Origin: Micromonospora echinaurantiaca
GTDB lineage: Bacteria; Actinomycetota; Actinomycetes; Mycobacteriales; Micromonosporaceae
DNA length: 64,000 bases
Reading direction: 5' to 3'
NCBI RefSeq assembly: GCF_900090235.1
Contig: NZ_LT607750.1
Location: forward strand, 5,385,001 to 5,449,000
The position numbers and the translations under genes were made by a program. Below, in pieces: positions 31,415 to 40,800 of this stretch (within the stretch, counting starts at the first letter, position 1; every line of letters starts with the position of its first letter). The notes below the pieces were generated by a model. It was not told where the DNA came from, ran no database searches, and was given only the letters and a program-made list of their open reading frames with translations.

Positions 31415-33403
31415 TCAGGCCGGGGTGGGGTGGTCCTCGGTGGAACGGCGCTGGGCGAAGCTGGCGAACGCCGCCAGCGACTCGGGATTGGCCAGGGCGC
31501 CCTTGGCCGCCGCCGAGTCCACCGGCGTACCGGTGAGGATCTTCTTGACCGGCACCTCGAGCTTCTTCGCGGACAGGGTGCGGGGCACCGCCCGGACCTG
31601 GTGGATCTCGTCGGGCACGTGCCGGGGCGACAGCGCGGTCCGCAGCTCGCGGCAGATCCGGGCGCGCAGCGCGTCGTCGAGTTCCAGGCCCTCGGCGAGC
31701 ACCACGAAGAGCAGCAGCTCACCGGCGCCGCCCTCGTCGTCCTCCAGGTGCACCACCACCGAGTCGACGACCTCGTCCAGCCCCTCGACCACCGAGTAGA
31801 ACTCGGCGGTGCCGAGCCGGACGCCGCCGCGGTTGAGGGTGGCGTCGGAGCGGCCGGTGATCACGCAGCCGCCCCGCTCGTCGATCGTGATCCAGTCGCC
31901 GTGCCGCCAGACCCCCGGGTAGTGGTCGAAGTAGGCCTCCCGGTAGCGGGTGCCGTCCGGGTCGTTCCAGAACCCGACCGGCATGCTCGGCATCGGCTCG
32001 GTGATCACCAGCTCGCCCAGCTCGCCGATGACGGGGGTGCCGTCGCCGGAGCGGGCCTCCACCTTGGCGCCGAGCGCCCGGCAGGTGATCCGCCCGGCGT
32101 GCACCGGCAGCAGCGGCACGCCGCCGACGAAGCCGGTGCACACGTCGGTGCCGCCGGAGAGCGACTGGAGCTGGAGGGTGTCGCCGACGGTGGCGTACAC
32201 CCAGGTGAAGCCCTCGGCCGGCAGCGGCGCGCCGGTGGAGCCGAGACCGCGCAGCGCGGAGAGGTCGGCGATCTCCTTGGGCACCAGACCGGCCTTGCGG
32301 CAGGCCAGCAGGAACGGCGCCGAGGTGCCGAAGTAGGTGGTGCCGGTCCGCTCCGCCAGCCGCCAGAGCGCGCCCAGGTCGGGGTGGCCCGGGTTGCCGT
32401 CGAAGAGCACGATCGCCGCGCCGACGGCCGGCCCGGAGACCAGGAAGTTCCACATCATCCAGCCGGTGGTGGTGAACCAGAAGAACCGGTCCGCCGGGCC
32501 CAAATCGTGGTGCAGGGCGAGCATCTTCAGGTGTTCCAGCAGGATGCCGCCGTGCCCGTGCACGATCGGCTTCGGCAGGCCGGTGGTGCCGGAGGAGTAG
32601 AGCACGTAGAGCGGGTGGTCGAAGGGGACCGGGGTGAAGGTGAGCGGCTCGTCGGTGTCGGCCGCCAGCTCGTCCCAGGAGATCGCGCCCGCCGGCTGCT
32701 CGCCGGCCGGGTCGAGGTAGGCGATGCCGACGGTGTGCTCCAGCGACGGCAGGGCGGCCCGGATGGCGGCCACCTCGCCCCGGCGGTCCACCGGCTTGTC
32801 GCCGTAGCGATAGCCGTCCACCGCGACCAGCACCTTCGGCTCGATCTGCTGCCACCGGTCGGTGACGCTGCGGGTGCCGAACTCGGGCGCGCAGGAGGAG
32901 AAGATCGCCCCGACGCTGCTGGTGGCGAGCAGCAGCACGTACGTCTCCGGGATGTTCGGCGCGTACGCCGCCACCCGGTCGCCGGCGGTGACGCCGAGCC
33001 GGCGCAGCCCGGCCGCCACCCGGCGGACCTGCTCGCGCAGGTCGGCGGCGGTGAGGGTGACCGGCTCCTGGGTCTGGCCGTGCGCGATGACCACCGGGTC
33101 GTCGTCGGCGCGGCCGGGCATCCGCAGCACGTTCTCGGCGTAGTTGAGGGTGGCGCCGGGGAACCAGCGGGCGCCGGGCATCCCCCGGTCGGCCAGCGTC
33201 GCGGTCGGCGGGGTGTGCGCGATGACCTCGAAGTGGTCCCAGATCGACCGCCAGAACGCGTCCAGGTCGGTGACCGACCACCGCCACAGCTCGTCGTAGC
33301 CGGCGAAGCCCAGCCCCCGGTGCTCCCGCAGCCAGCTCAGGTAGGTCCCGATCCGGGACCGCTCGCGTACGTCCGCCGGCGGCGTCCACAGCACGTCAGT
33401 CAC
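31415..33403 (-). CDS. acsA: Acetoacetyl-CoA synthetase
   Basis: 662 residues, the expected length. The N-terminal DAFWRSIWDHFEV is typical of the AACS/ACS group; A3 is YSSGTTGLPKPIVHGHGG; FFWFTTTGWMMWNFLVSG and GRSDATLNRGGVRLGTAE follow; the catalytic lysine is in SAKKLEVPVKK. It activates acetoacetate to acetoacetyl-CoA with ATP. GTG at 33401-33403 is chosen because GGGGAGGG lies upstream, while an earlier start would add an atypical 18 residues. The symbol is tentative; aacS is also used. Confidence 0.9.
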   Translation of the reverse strand: MTDVLWTPPADVRERSRIGTYLSWLREHRGLGFAGYDELWRWSVTDLDAFWRSIWDHFEVIAHTPPTATLADRGMPGARWFPGATLNYAENVLRMPGRADDDPVVIAHGQTQEPVTLTAADLREQVRRVAAGLRRLGVTAGDRVAAYAPNIPETYVLLLATSSVGAIFSSCAPEFGTRSVTDRWQQIEPKVLVAVDGYRYGDKPVDRRGEVAAIRAALPSLEHTVGIAYLDPAGEQPAGAISWDELAADTDEPLTFTPVPFDHPLYVLYSSGTTGLPKPIVHGHGGILLEHLKMLALHHDLGPADRFFWFTTTGWMMWNFLVSGPAVGAAIVLFDGNPGHPDLGALWRLAERTGTTYFGTSAPFLLACRKAGLVPKEIADLSALRGLGSTGAPLPAEGFTWVYATVGDTLQLQSLSGGTDVCTGFVGGVPLLPVHAGRITCRALGAKVEARSGDGTPVIGELGELVITEPMPSMPVGFWNDPDGTRYREAYFDHYPGVWRHGDWITIDERGGCVITGRSDATLNRGGVRLGTAEFYSVVEGLDEVVDSVVVHLEDDEGGAGELLLFVVLAEGLELDDALRARICRELRTALSPRHVPDEIHQVRAVPRTLSAKKLEVPVKKILTGTPVDSAAAKGALANPESLAAFASFAQRRSTEDHPTPA

Positions 33404-33555
33404 TGCTCCACCCTCCCCTGGCCCCGCACGACGCTGTGAAATGGGCCGTGGCGCCATCTTGCCCTACCTCAGATCGTCATTCTGCGCACCGGGTGCCGTC
33501 CAGGGCGCGTGGCCGGGCCACATGCCGCACCGCGCGGTTGTGTGGATCCGGCGGC

Positions 33556-34074
33556 TCAGCCGGCCCGGTGGGCCTGGATGGCGCGGCGGCGGGCCAGCCG
33601 GTGCGCGCGGCGGATCTCCGCCTCGCGGAACCGGCGCTCGTCCTCCGGGGTCTCCGGCAGCACCGGGCGCACCGGGCGCGGCGTCCCGCCCACGTCCACC
33701 CCGACGAAGACCAGGTAGGCGGTGGCCACCCCGACCGGTTCGTCCTCGGCCGAGTCCCAGCGCTCGGCCACCACCCGCACGCCCACCTCCATCGAGGTCT
33801 GCCCGGTCCAGTTGACCTGGGCGTGGGCGTGCACCAGGTCACCCACCCGGACCGCCTCGGAGAAGACGATCTCGTCGATCGCGGCGGTGACCGCCGTGCC
33901 GCCGCTGTGCCGGGCCGCCGCGGCGCCGGCCACGTCGTCGACGAACTTCATCAGCACGCCGCCGTGCACGGTCCCGTAGAGGTTCACGTCGACGGCGGTC
34001 ATGATCCGGCTCAGCGTGACCCGGGAGTACGACGTCGGCTTGCCCGACGGTGCGGCGGAGGGGTGCTCTGTCAT
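33556..34074 (-). CDS. Acyl-CoA thioesterase, hotdog fold
   Basis: 172 residues. Starts MTEHPSAAP, with the hotdog core NLYGTVHGGVLMKFVDDVAG containing the family's N/H-G-G...D active-site pattern, then FSEAVRVGDLVHAHAQVNW and a basic tail. Hydrolyses acyl-CoAs, length preference unknown. It is divergent from the next gene by 23 bases. The C-terminal 35 residues are Arg-rich and may be cytoplasmic interaction surface. Confidence 0.9.
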   Translation of the reverse strand: MTEHPSAAPSGKPTSYSRVTLSRIMTAVDVNLYGTVHGGVLMKFVDDVAGAAAARHSGGTAVTAAIDEIVFSEAVRVGDLVHAHAQVNWTGQTSMEVGVRVVAERWDSAEDEPVGVATAYLVFVGVDVGGTPRPVRPVLPETPEDERRFREAEIRRAHRLARRRAIQAHRAG

Positions 34075-34097
34075 GTCGGAAACGGTACGGTGCGCGG

Positions 34098-34751
34098 ATG
34101 CGACATCTCTGGAGCTTCCTCGCCGGGTTGGTGGTGGCACCCGTCACGTGGGTGCTGGTCGCCCTCGGGCAGGACGGGTCGGCCGGCACCGTCGACCGCT
34201 GGGTGGAGATCGGCACCTTCAACACGGCCAACCTCATCGAGCCGGCCGTCTACCTCGCGGTCGGCGGGATCCTGCTGGGTCTGCTCGGCACGCTGCGCAT
34301 CTCACCGCTCGGCCCGCTGGTGGCCGGGCTGCTGCTGGCCATCCCGTACGTGGGGCTGTTCGTCGCGCCGTTCCAGGTGCGCAACCGCATCCCGGACGAC
34401 TGGAAGGCCTTCGGTGATCCGCTCCCCCTGCGCCTGCCGGTGGAGAACGGCACCCTGTTCCTGATCGGCCTGCTGCTGATCGTGGCGGTGTTCAGCGGGC
34501 ACCGCTGGCGGCAGTGGCCGGAGTCGGCGACCGAGCCGGCCCCGGCCGCCGGGCCGGCCGGGCAGGACTTCACGCTGACCGACTGGTCGTCGTCGGGCAC
34601 GTCGGACCGGGACACTCCCCCGCTCACCCTGGGCTACCCCGATCCCACGCCGCCCGAACCGCTGCCCCGCCGCACCGGTGGCGAGTCGCCCTGGTCGGCA
34701 CCGCCCCGCTCGACCAGCCGCGCGGAGGACACCACCACCGAGATCAAGTGA
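34098..34751 (+). CDS. Membrane protein with acidic/Pro-rich tail
   Basis: 217 residues. About four hydrophobic segments fill the first 135 residues (LWSFLAGLVVAPVTWVLVAL, AVYLAVGGILLGLLGTL, LVAGLLLAIPYVGLFVAPF, LFLIGLLLIVAVFSG), followed by a disordered tail rich in Pro, Ser, Thr and Asp. No family recognised. It is convergent with the acyl-CoA dehydrogenase gene across a strong hairpin. ATG at 34098 is taken as start because the first membrane helix begins at residue 4. Confidence 0.75.
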   Translation: MRHLWSFLAGLVVAPVTWVLVALGQDGSAGTVDRWVEIGTFNTANLIEPAVYLAVGGILLGLLGTLRISPLGPLVAGLLLAIPYVGLFVAPFQVRNRIPDDWKAFGDPLPLRLPVENGTLFLIGLLLIVAVFSGHRWRQWPESATEPAPAAGPAGQDFTLTDWSSSGTSDRDTPPLTLGYPDPTPPEPLPRRTGGESPWSAPPRSTSRAEDTTTEIK

Positions 34752-34756
34752 CGGAC

Positions 34757-34782
34757 GGGCGGGCCGGGTGACCGGCCCGCCC
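34757..34782. terminator. Bidirectional terminator hairpin
   Basis: GGGCGGGCCGG (34757-34767) pairs exactly with 34772-34782 around GTGA, between the convergent membrane-protein and acyl-CoA dehydrogenase genes. There is no T-run, but the stem is 11 bp of G/C and it starts six bases past the first stop. Confidence 0.75.
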
Positions 34783-34833
34783 ATGATCCGCCGTACCCGC
34801 CTGCGGACCGGGTCGGTCCGCCGCGGCGACCCG

Positions 34834-36003
34834 TCAGGCCAGGCCCTTGAGCAGCTGGCGGGCCATCACGATGCGCTGCACCTGGTTGGTGCCCTCGTAG
34901 ATCTGGGTGATCTTGGCGTCCCGCATCATCCGCTCCACCGGGTAGTCCCGGGTGTAGCCGTAACCGCCGAGCAGCTGCACCGCGTCGGTGGTGATCTCCA
35001 TGGCCGCGTCGGAGGCGAAGCACTTGGCCGCCGCGCCGAAGTAGGTCAGGTCGGCGTCGCCGCGCTCGGACCGGCCGGCCGCGGCGTACGTGAGCTGCCG
35101 CGCCGCCTCCAGCTTCATGCCCATGTCGGCGAGCATGAACTGCACGCCCTGGAAGTCGGCGACCGGCTTGCCGAACTGCTTGCGCTCCTGCACGTACCCC
35201 TTGGCGTAGTCCAGCGCGCCCTGCGCGATGCCGACCGCCTGGGCGGCGATGGTGACCCGGGTGTGGTCCAGGGTCTTCATCGCGGTGGCGAAGCCGGTGC
35301 CCTCCGCGCCGATCATCCGGTCCGCCGGGATCCGCACGTTGTCCAGGTAGACCTCGCGGGTCGGCGAGCCCTTGATACCCAGCTTCTTCTCCGGCGCGCC
35401 GAAGCTGACCCCGGAGTCGGACTTCTCGACCACGAAGGCGGAGATGCCCCGGGAGCGGGCGGCGGGGTCGGTCACCGCGAAGACGGTGTAGTACTCGGAC
35501 ACCCCGGCGTTGGTGATCCAGCGCTTCACGCCGTTGAGCACCCAGTGGTCGCCGTCGCGGACCGCGCGGGTGGTCATCGAAGCCGCGTCGCTGCCCGCCT
35601 CCGGCTCCGAGAGGCAGTACGAGAACATCGCGTCACCGGAGGCGACCTTCGTCAGGTAGCGGCGCTTGAGCTCGTCGGAACCGGCCAGCAGCAGCGGCAT
35701 GGTGCCGAGCTTGTTCACCGCGGGGATCAGCGAGGAGGAGGCGCAGGCGCGGGCCACCTCCTCGATCACGATCGCGGTGGCCAGGGCGTCCGCGCCGGCG
35801 CCGCCGTACTCGACGGGGATGTGCGGGGCGTGGAAGTCCGCGGCCCGCAGCGCGTCGTACGACGCCTTCGGGAACTCACCGGTCTCGTCCGCCTCGGCGG
35901 CGTGCGGCGCCACCTTGGCCGCACAGACCTCACGGACCGCCTCCCGGATCGCCTGGTGCTCCTCCGGCAACCGGTAGACGTCGAACGACTCCTCTGCGGC
36001 CAT
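34834..36003 (-). CDS. fadE25: Acyl-CoA dehydrogenase (FadE25-like)
   Basis: 389 residues with ACAD landmarks: YCLSEPEAGSDAASM (FAD/substrate), the RKQFG segment, QLLGGYGYTRDYPVERMMRD, and the catalytic base E370 in QIYEGTNQVQ. It carries out the FAD-dependent first step of short/branched-chain acyl-CoA oxidation, passing electrons to ETF. The conserved location near purE/purK and TIGR03089 matches mycobacterial fadE25 (from memory). The ATG is at 36003; a 251-base divergent region separates it from ugd. Confidence 0.93.
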   Translation of the reverse strand: MAAEESFDVYRLPEEHQAIREAVREVCAAKVAPHAAEADETGEFPKASYDALRAADFHAPHIPVEYGGAGADALATAIVIEEVARACASSSLIPAVNKLGTMPLLLAGSDELKRRYLTKVASGDAMFSYCLSEPEAGSDAASMTTRAVRDGDHWVLNGVKRWITNAGVSEYYTVFAVTDPAARSRGISAFVVEKSDSGVSFGAPEKKLGIKGSPTREVYLDNVRIPADRMIGAEGTGFATAMKTLDHTRVTIAAQAVGIAQGALDYAKGYVQERKQFGKPVADFQGVQFMLADMGMKLEAARQLTYAAAGRSERGDADLTYFGAAAKCFASDAAMEITTDAVQLLGGYGYTRDYPVERMMRDAKITQIYEGTNQVQRIVMARQLLKGLA

Positions 36004-36039
36004 GTCGGCCCCTCCCCTTCACGGCTATCATGCGCAGTC

Positions 36040-36105
36040 GGTAACGTCACCTGATCGCCCGACGGCGCAGACTGAAGGATAGCGACCGGTTCAGCTGATG
36101 TTACC
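36040..36105. promoter_or_regulatory. Nested inverted repeats between fadE25-like gene and ugd
   Basis: GGTAACGTCA (36040-36049) pairs at nine of ten positions with TGATGTTACC (36096-36105). Inside it CTGAA (36072-36076) pairs with TTCAG (36090-36094). The arrangement, centred in the 251-base divergent interval and about 40-100 bases from the fadE start, suggests two half-sites for a regulator or a looping operator. The interval holds no gene. Confidence 0.45.
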
Positions 36106-36254
36106 GCCGCGTAGGCTTGGACCTGACGGAGCGCCCACGCCGCCGGCGATGATGGAACAGACAGGCATAGAGTCCCTCTGGTGCCCGGCCCAGGCGCCGC
36201 AGCGGCAGAACGCGACGCGACGACGCGCCGCCAGTGCGAGCGGAGAAGACAGGC

Positions 36255-37682
36255 GTGACGATCCCGTACCCGAACATCCAGCCGGTACCCGCCATCGCCG
36301 CGGTGACGCCCCCCTCGGGCGCACCCCGGCCGCGGGTCACCTTCCTGGGCACCGGCTACCTCGGCGCGACGTACGCCATCTGTTACGCCGAACTCGGTTA
36401 CGAGGTGCTCGGCTTCGACGTCGACGCGGACAAGATCGCCAAGCTGAACGCGGGCGAGGTGCCGATCCACGAGCCCGGCCTGGACGAACTGCTCAAGCGC
36501 AACCTGGCCGCCGGTCGGCTGCGGTTCAGCACCGACATCGCCGAGACCGCCGACTTCGGTGACGTGCACTTCATCTGCGTCGGCACCCCGCAGCGGGCCG
36601 ACGGCATGGGCGCCGACCTGTCGTACGTCGAGGCGTCGGTGACCAGCCTCGCCCAGCACCTGACCCGCAAGGCGCTGATCGTCGGCAAGTCCACCGTCCC
36701 GGTCGGCACCGCCGAGTGGGTCGAGCAGCTGGTCGGCAAGCACACCCCGGCCGACCTCGGCGTCGAGGTGGCGTGGAGCCCCGAGTTCCTCCAGGAGGGC
36801 TTCGCCGTCGACGACGTGCTGCGCCCCAACCGGATCGTGGTCGGGGTCAAGAGCGAGTGGGCCAACGGCATGCTCTACGCCGCCCACAAGGGCGTCTTCG
36901 ACCTGGCCGCCAACGAGGACCGCGAGGTGCCCCTGGTGGTCACCGACTTCGCCACCGCCGAGCTGGTCAAGGTCGCCGCGAACGCCTTCCTGGCCACCAA
37001 GATCTCGTTCATCAACGCGATGGCCGAGGTCTGCGAGGCCTCCGGCGGCGACGTCACCCAGCTCGCCCGGGCCATCGGCTACGACCCGCGGATCGGCAAC
37101 CGGTTCCTCCAGGCCGGCCTCGGCTTCGGCGGCGCCTGCCTGCCCAAGGACATCCGGGCGTTCCAGGCCCGCGCCCAGGAGCTGGGCGCCGGCGAGGCGC
37201 TGCGCTTCCTGCACGAGGTCGACCTGATCAACCTGCGCCGCCGGACCCGGGTCCTCCAGCTCGCCGCGGAGCTGCTCGGTCGCCGCTCCGGGCCGGCCGG
37301 TCCCGACCTGTCCGGCACCCGGATCGCCGTGCTGGGCGCGACCTTCAAGCCCAACACCGACGACGTGCGCGACGCGCCCGCGCTGGCCGTCGCCGCGCTG
37401 CTCCGCAAGGCCGGCGCCGACGTGCACGTCTACGACCCGCAGGGCACCGAGAACGCCCGCCGGGTGGCGCCCGAGCTGACCTACGAGGCCAGCATGAACG
37501 ACGCCGTCACCGGGGCCGATCTGATCTGCGTGCTCACCGAGTGGGCCGACTTCCGCAACGCCGACCCGGTCGCCCTCGGCGAACTGGCCGCCGGCCGGAA
37601 GGTCGTCGACGGCCGCAACTGCCTCGACTCCACCCTGTGGACACAGGCCGGCTGGGAGTACCGCGGCATGGGCCGCCCCTGA
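36255..37682 (+). CDS. ugd: UDP-glucose 6-dehydrogenase
   Basis: 475 residues with the NAD-binding GTGYLG at 32-37, KSTVPVGTAEWVEQLVG, ATAELVKVAANAFLATKISF, and the catalytic nucleophile C295 in GFGGACLPKDI. It oxidises UDP-glucose twice to UDP-glucuronate for envelope polysaccharides. I chose GTG at 36255 because GGAGAAG lies seven bases upstream; a GTG seven codons earlier overlaps that signal. The first ~25 residues are a Pro-rich extension. A strong hairpin follows the stop. Confidence 0.94.
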   Translation: MTIPYPNIQPVPAIAAVTPPSGAPRPRVTFLGTGYLGATYAICYAELGYEVLGFDVDADKIAKLNAGEVPIHEPGLDELLKRNLAAGRLRFSTDIAETADFGDVHFICVGTPQRADGMGADLSYVEASVTSLAQHLTRKALIVGKSTVPVGTAEWVEQLVGKHTPADLGVEVAWSPEFLQEGFAVDDVLRPNRIVVGVKSEWANGMLYAAHKGVFDLAANEDREVPLVVTDFATAELVKVAANAFLATKISFINAMAEVCEASGGDVTQLARAIGYDPRIGNRFLQAGLGFGGACLPKDIRAFQARAQELGAGEALRFLHEVDLINLRRRTRVLQLAAELLGRRSGPAGPDLSGTRIAVLGATFKPNTDDVRDAPALAVAALLRKAGADVHVYDPQGTENARRVAPELTYEASMNDAVTGADLICVLTEWADFRNADPVALGELAAGRKVVDGRNCLDSTLWTQAGWEYRGMGRP

Positions 37683-37708
37683 CGGGTTCTCCCTTCCCCT
37701 GACACCGA

Positions 37709-37742
37709 CGGCCGGCCGCGGAGCGTGCTCCGCGGCCGGCCG
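37709..37742 (+). terminator. Terminator hairpin after ugd
   Basis: CGGCCGGCCGCGGAG (37709-37723) pairs perfectly with 37728-37742 around CGTG, 26 bases after the ugd stop. No T-run, as in many high-G+C terminators. Confidence 0.8.
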
Positions 37743-37842
37743 CGTCATTGGTTTGCCGGGACCCGCCGTCAACGGTCGAATTCCGCGCCGGCATTGGGCA
37801 TGCTGCGACAGTGGAAGTCCACAGTGCGGGTGGAGGGGTGTC

Positions 37843-40800
37843 GTGGCGACGTTTCAGTGCTCCTCGTGCGGCCGGGAGATCAAGCCGGCTGTCCGCTGCC
37901 CGCACTGCGGGGCCGAGCAGCCACAGTGGATCGAGCACCTGGCCGAGATCGAGCGTTCCATCGCGGAGATGAAGGCCCGCGAGGCCGCCATCGCCAGCGA
38001 GCAGCGGCAGATCGCCGCCAAGATGCAGGCCGCGCTCTTTCAGCGGGACATCCTCGCGCACGCCGGTGAGGAACGGCTCAAGCAGGCCACCCGGCCCCGC
38101 CGGGTGCTGCGCCGCCGGCCCGGTCGCCGGCCACCCACCGCCACCACCGGCGCCCCGCCCCGGGTGCCCCGGCAGGGCACCCCGCCGCCCGGCCCGGACG
38201 ACCCGGAGCCGCCTCTGTCGACCGCCACCTGGCTCGACGCCGACGACCCGGAGCACCCGCCGGAGGCGTCCTCCCGGGAGGTGCAGAACATCCCGCTCGG
38301 CTTGGGCGCGCTGCTGCTCGGGGTGGCCGCGGTGGTCTTCGCCGCGGTGGCGACCAGTTCGATGGACGCGCTGGGCCGGCTGGGCATCCTGCTGCTCGCC
38401 ACGGTGCTGATGCTGCTCGCCCCGCCCGCGCTGGCCCGCCGGGGGCTCACCTCCACCGCCGAGACCATCGCCGCGGTGGGACTGCTGCTGGTGCCGCTGG
38501 CCGGGTACGCGCTCTGGGCGGTCGACCGGATCGGCGGCAGCGGCGCCTCGGGGGCGGTCTTCGCCGGGCTGGTCTTCGCGGTCACCGCCGGCGTCGCCTT
38601 CGGCTACGCCAACTGGACCGGCCTGCGCGCCCCGCGGTTCGCCACCGTGCTCGCCGCCCAGCCGGTGCTGCCGCTGTTCGCGTACGACCGGATCACCGGA
38701 CCGGCCGGCTGGGCGCTGGCGCTGACCGCGGTGGCCGTCCTCGACCTCTGGCTGGCCCGCACCGCCGTCACCGTGGAGCGGCCGGTACGCCGCGACCTCC
38801 CGCCGCCCGCCCCGACCGAACCGACCGAGCCGAGCGAACCGGCCGAGGCTGGGCCGGCCGGCGCCCCGACGGCGCCCCGGCAGCGGCAGCCCGAGGGCCG
38901 GCCGGAGGGCGCCCCGGAGGAGTCCGGTGAGGTGCTCACCGGCACCACCCCGACCGGCCCGGACGCCGCACCGACCCGTCCGGTGCCGTGGCTGCGCGAG
39001 CTGACCTGGCTGTTGCACGGCGTCGCGGTCGTGGTCGCCCTCGCGTACGCGGTCACCGCCCTGCTGCGCGCGCAGGCCGTGCCCACCGCGGTCGGTGCGG
39101 GCGCGGTGCTGCTGCTGGCCGCCACAGTGGCGCTGGCCGGGACGATCGCGCTGCGCCGGCCGCCGCTGCCGGACGTCGGCGCCGGCATCCTCACCCTCGC
39201 CGTGATCGGGGCGCTGGGCCGGGTCGCCTCGGTGGCGTTGCCCGGCCGGTCGCTGCTGCTGATCGCGGCGGTGATCACGGTGACCGGGTTGGCCGTCCGC
39301 GCGGTGCCGGAGGCGGCGCGGCGGGGCCCGCAGTTCGCCTCCGCGGTGGCGCTGACGGTCAGCGGCGTGGTGGTGGCCGGCGGCGCCCTGCGGGCCGGCG
39401 TGGCCCCGGTCCGCGCCGCGCTGCCGGCCTGGGCCGCCGACCTCGACCGCCACCCGGCCGAACTGGCCGCGGCGGTCGGCCCGGCCGCGTGGCAGCTCGC
39501 CGCGAGCGCCTTCCTGCTCACCGTCGCCGCGGTGCTGGCCCTGCCGCCGGAGATCCGCCGGGAGTTCGCGGTGGTCGGCGCGGCGCTGACCGCGCTCGCC
39601 GTCCCGGCCTCCTTCGGGCTCGACTGGACGGTGGCGCCCTGGCCGATGGTGCTGGCCGCGGTCGGCATCGGCGTGGCCGGCGTCTCCGCCCGCACGGAAC
39701 GGGCCGCGCTGGCCCACGCGCTCACCGCCGCCGGGGTGGGCCTGTTCGGCGCGGGCGCCGCGCTGGCCCGGCCGGCGCTGACCACCGCGGTGCTGCTCAC
39801 CCTCTTCGCGGCCGGCGTCCTGGTGGCGGTGGCGCCCCGGGTCCGGCTCGCCCCGGCGGCGACCGAGACCCTCTCCGCCTGGGCCGCCGGCGGTGCGGTG
39901 TTCGCGCTGCCCGGGGCGGTGGCGGCCTTCGTCGCCGCGACCGTGCCCAGCGGCCCGACCCCCACCCCGGCCAGTCTGCGCGAGGTGACCGTCCCGGTGC
40001 TCGCGGCCGCCTTCCTCGCGGTCTGCGTCACCCTCGGGTACGCCGCCATCGTGCAGGTCTCGCAGCGGCAGATCCCGGTCCCGCTGGCGGTCGGCACCGG
40101 GCTCGGTGCGCTGGTCGTCACCGCGGCCGCGTTCGGCGCGCCCGGCGCGACCGTCGCCGACGCCTGGGTGGGCGCGCTGCTGCTGGTCGCCGCGGTGCTG
40201 CTCTTCCTGGCCCCGTCGATCGACGCGGGTCGGCGCTCCGACCTCACCCTCGACGGGTCCGACCTCGCGGCGGCCGCGGTGACCGCCGCCCTGATCGCCA
40301 CCCTGGTCCGGGTGGCCGCCGTGCTCGCCCCGGGCGGCCAGCTCGCGGTGGCCGCCGCGCTGGTGCTGGTGGTGGCGGTCGCCGCCCGGGCGATGCCGAC
40401 GGAGTGGCGGCGCGGGCCGGTGCTCGGGATCGCCCTCGGCGGGACGCTGATCGGGGTGCTCGCCGGCTGGATGGCGCTGCGCGGCGGAGTGGGCGTCCTG
40501 GCCACCCCCGGTCCGATCTGGGCCGGTGACCTGAGCGGCTGGCCGGCCGCGCCGACCGGCGGCGCGACCTGGCAGGCCCCGGTCGCGCTGGCGCTGCTCG
40601 GCGTCGCCGCCGCGATCCTCCTGCCGTCGCCCTGGCGGTACGACGTGTCCGGGGTGACGGCCGTGCTCGCCACCATCGGCGCCCCGGCCGCGTTCGACCT
40701 GCCGTGGTGGTCACCGGTGCTGGTCGGGGGCATGGTCGCCACGGTCTTCGGGATGGCGGCGGTGGCCTCGGTCGACCCGCGCGCCGCGCTGTCCCGGGCC

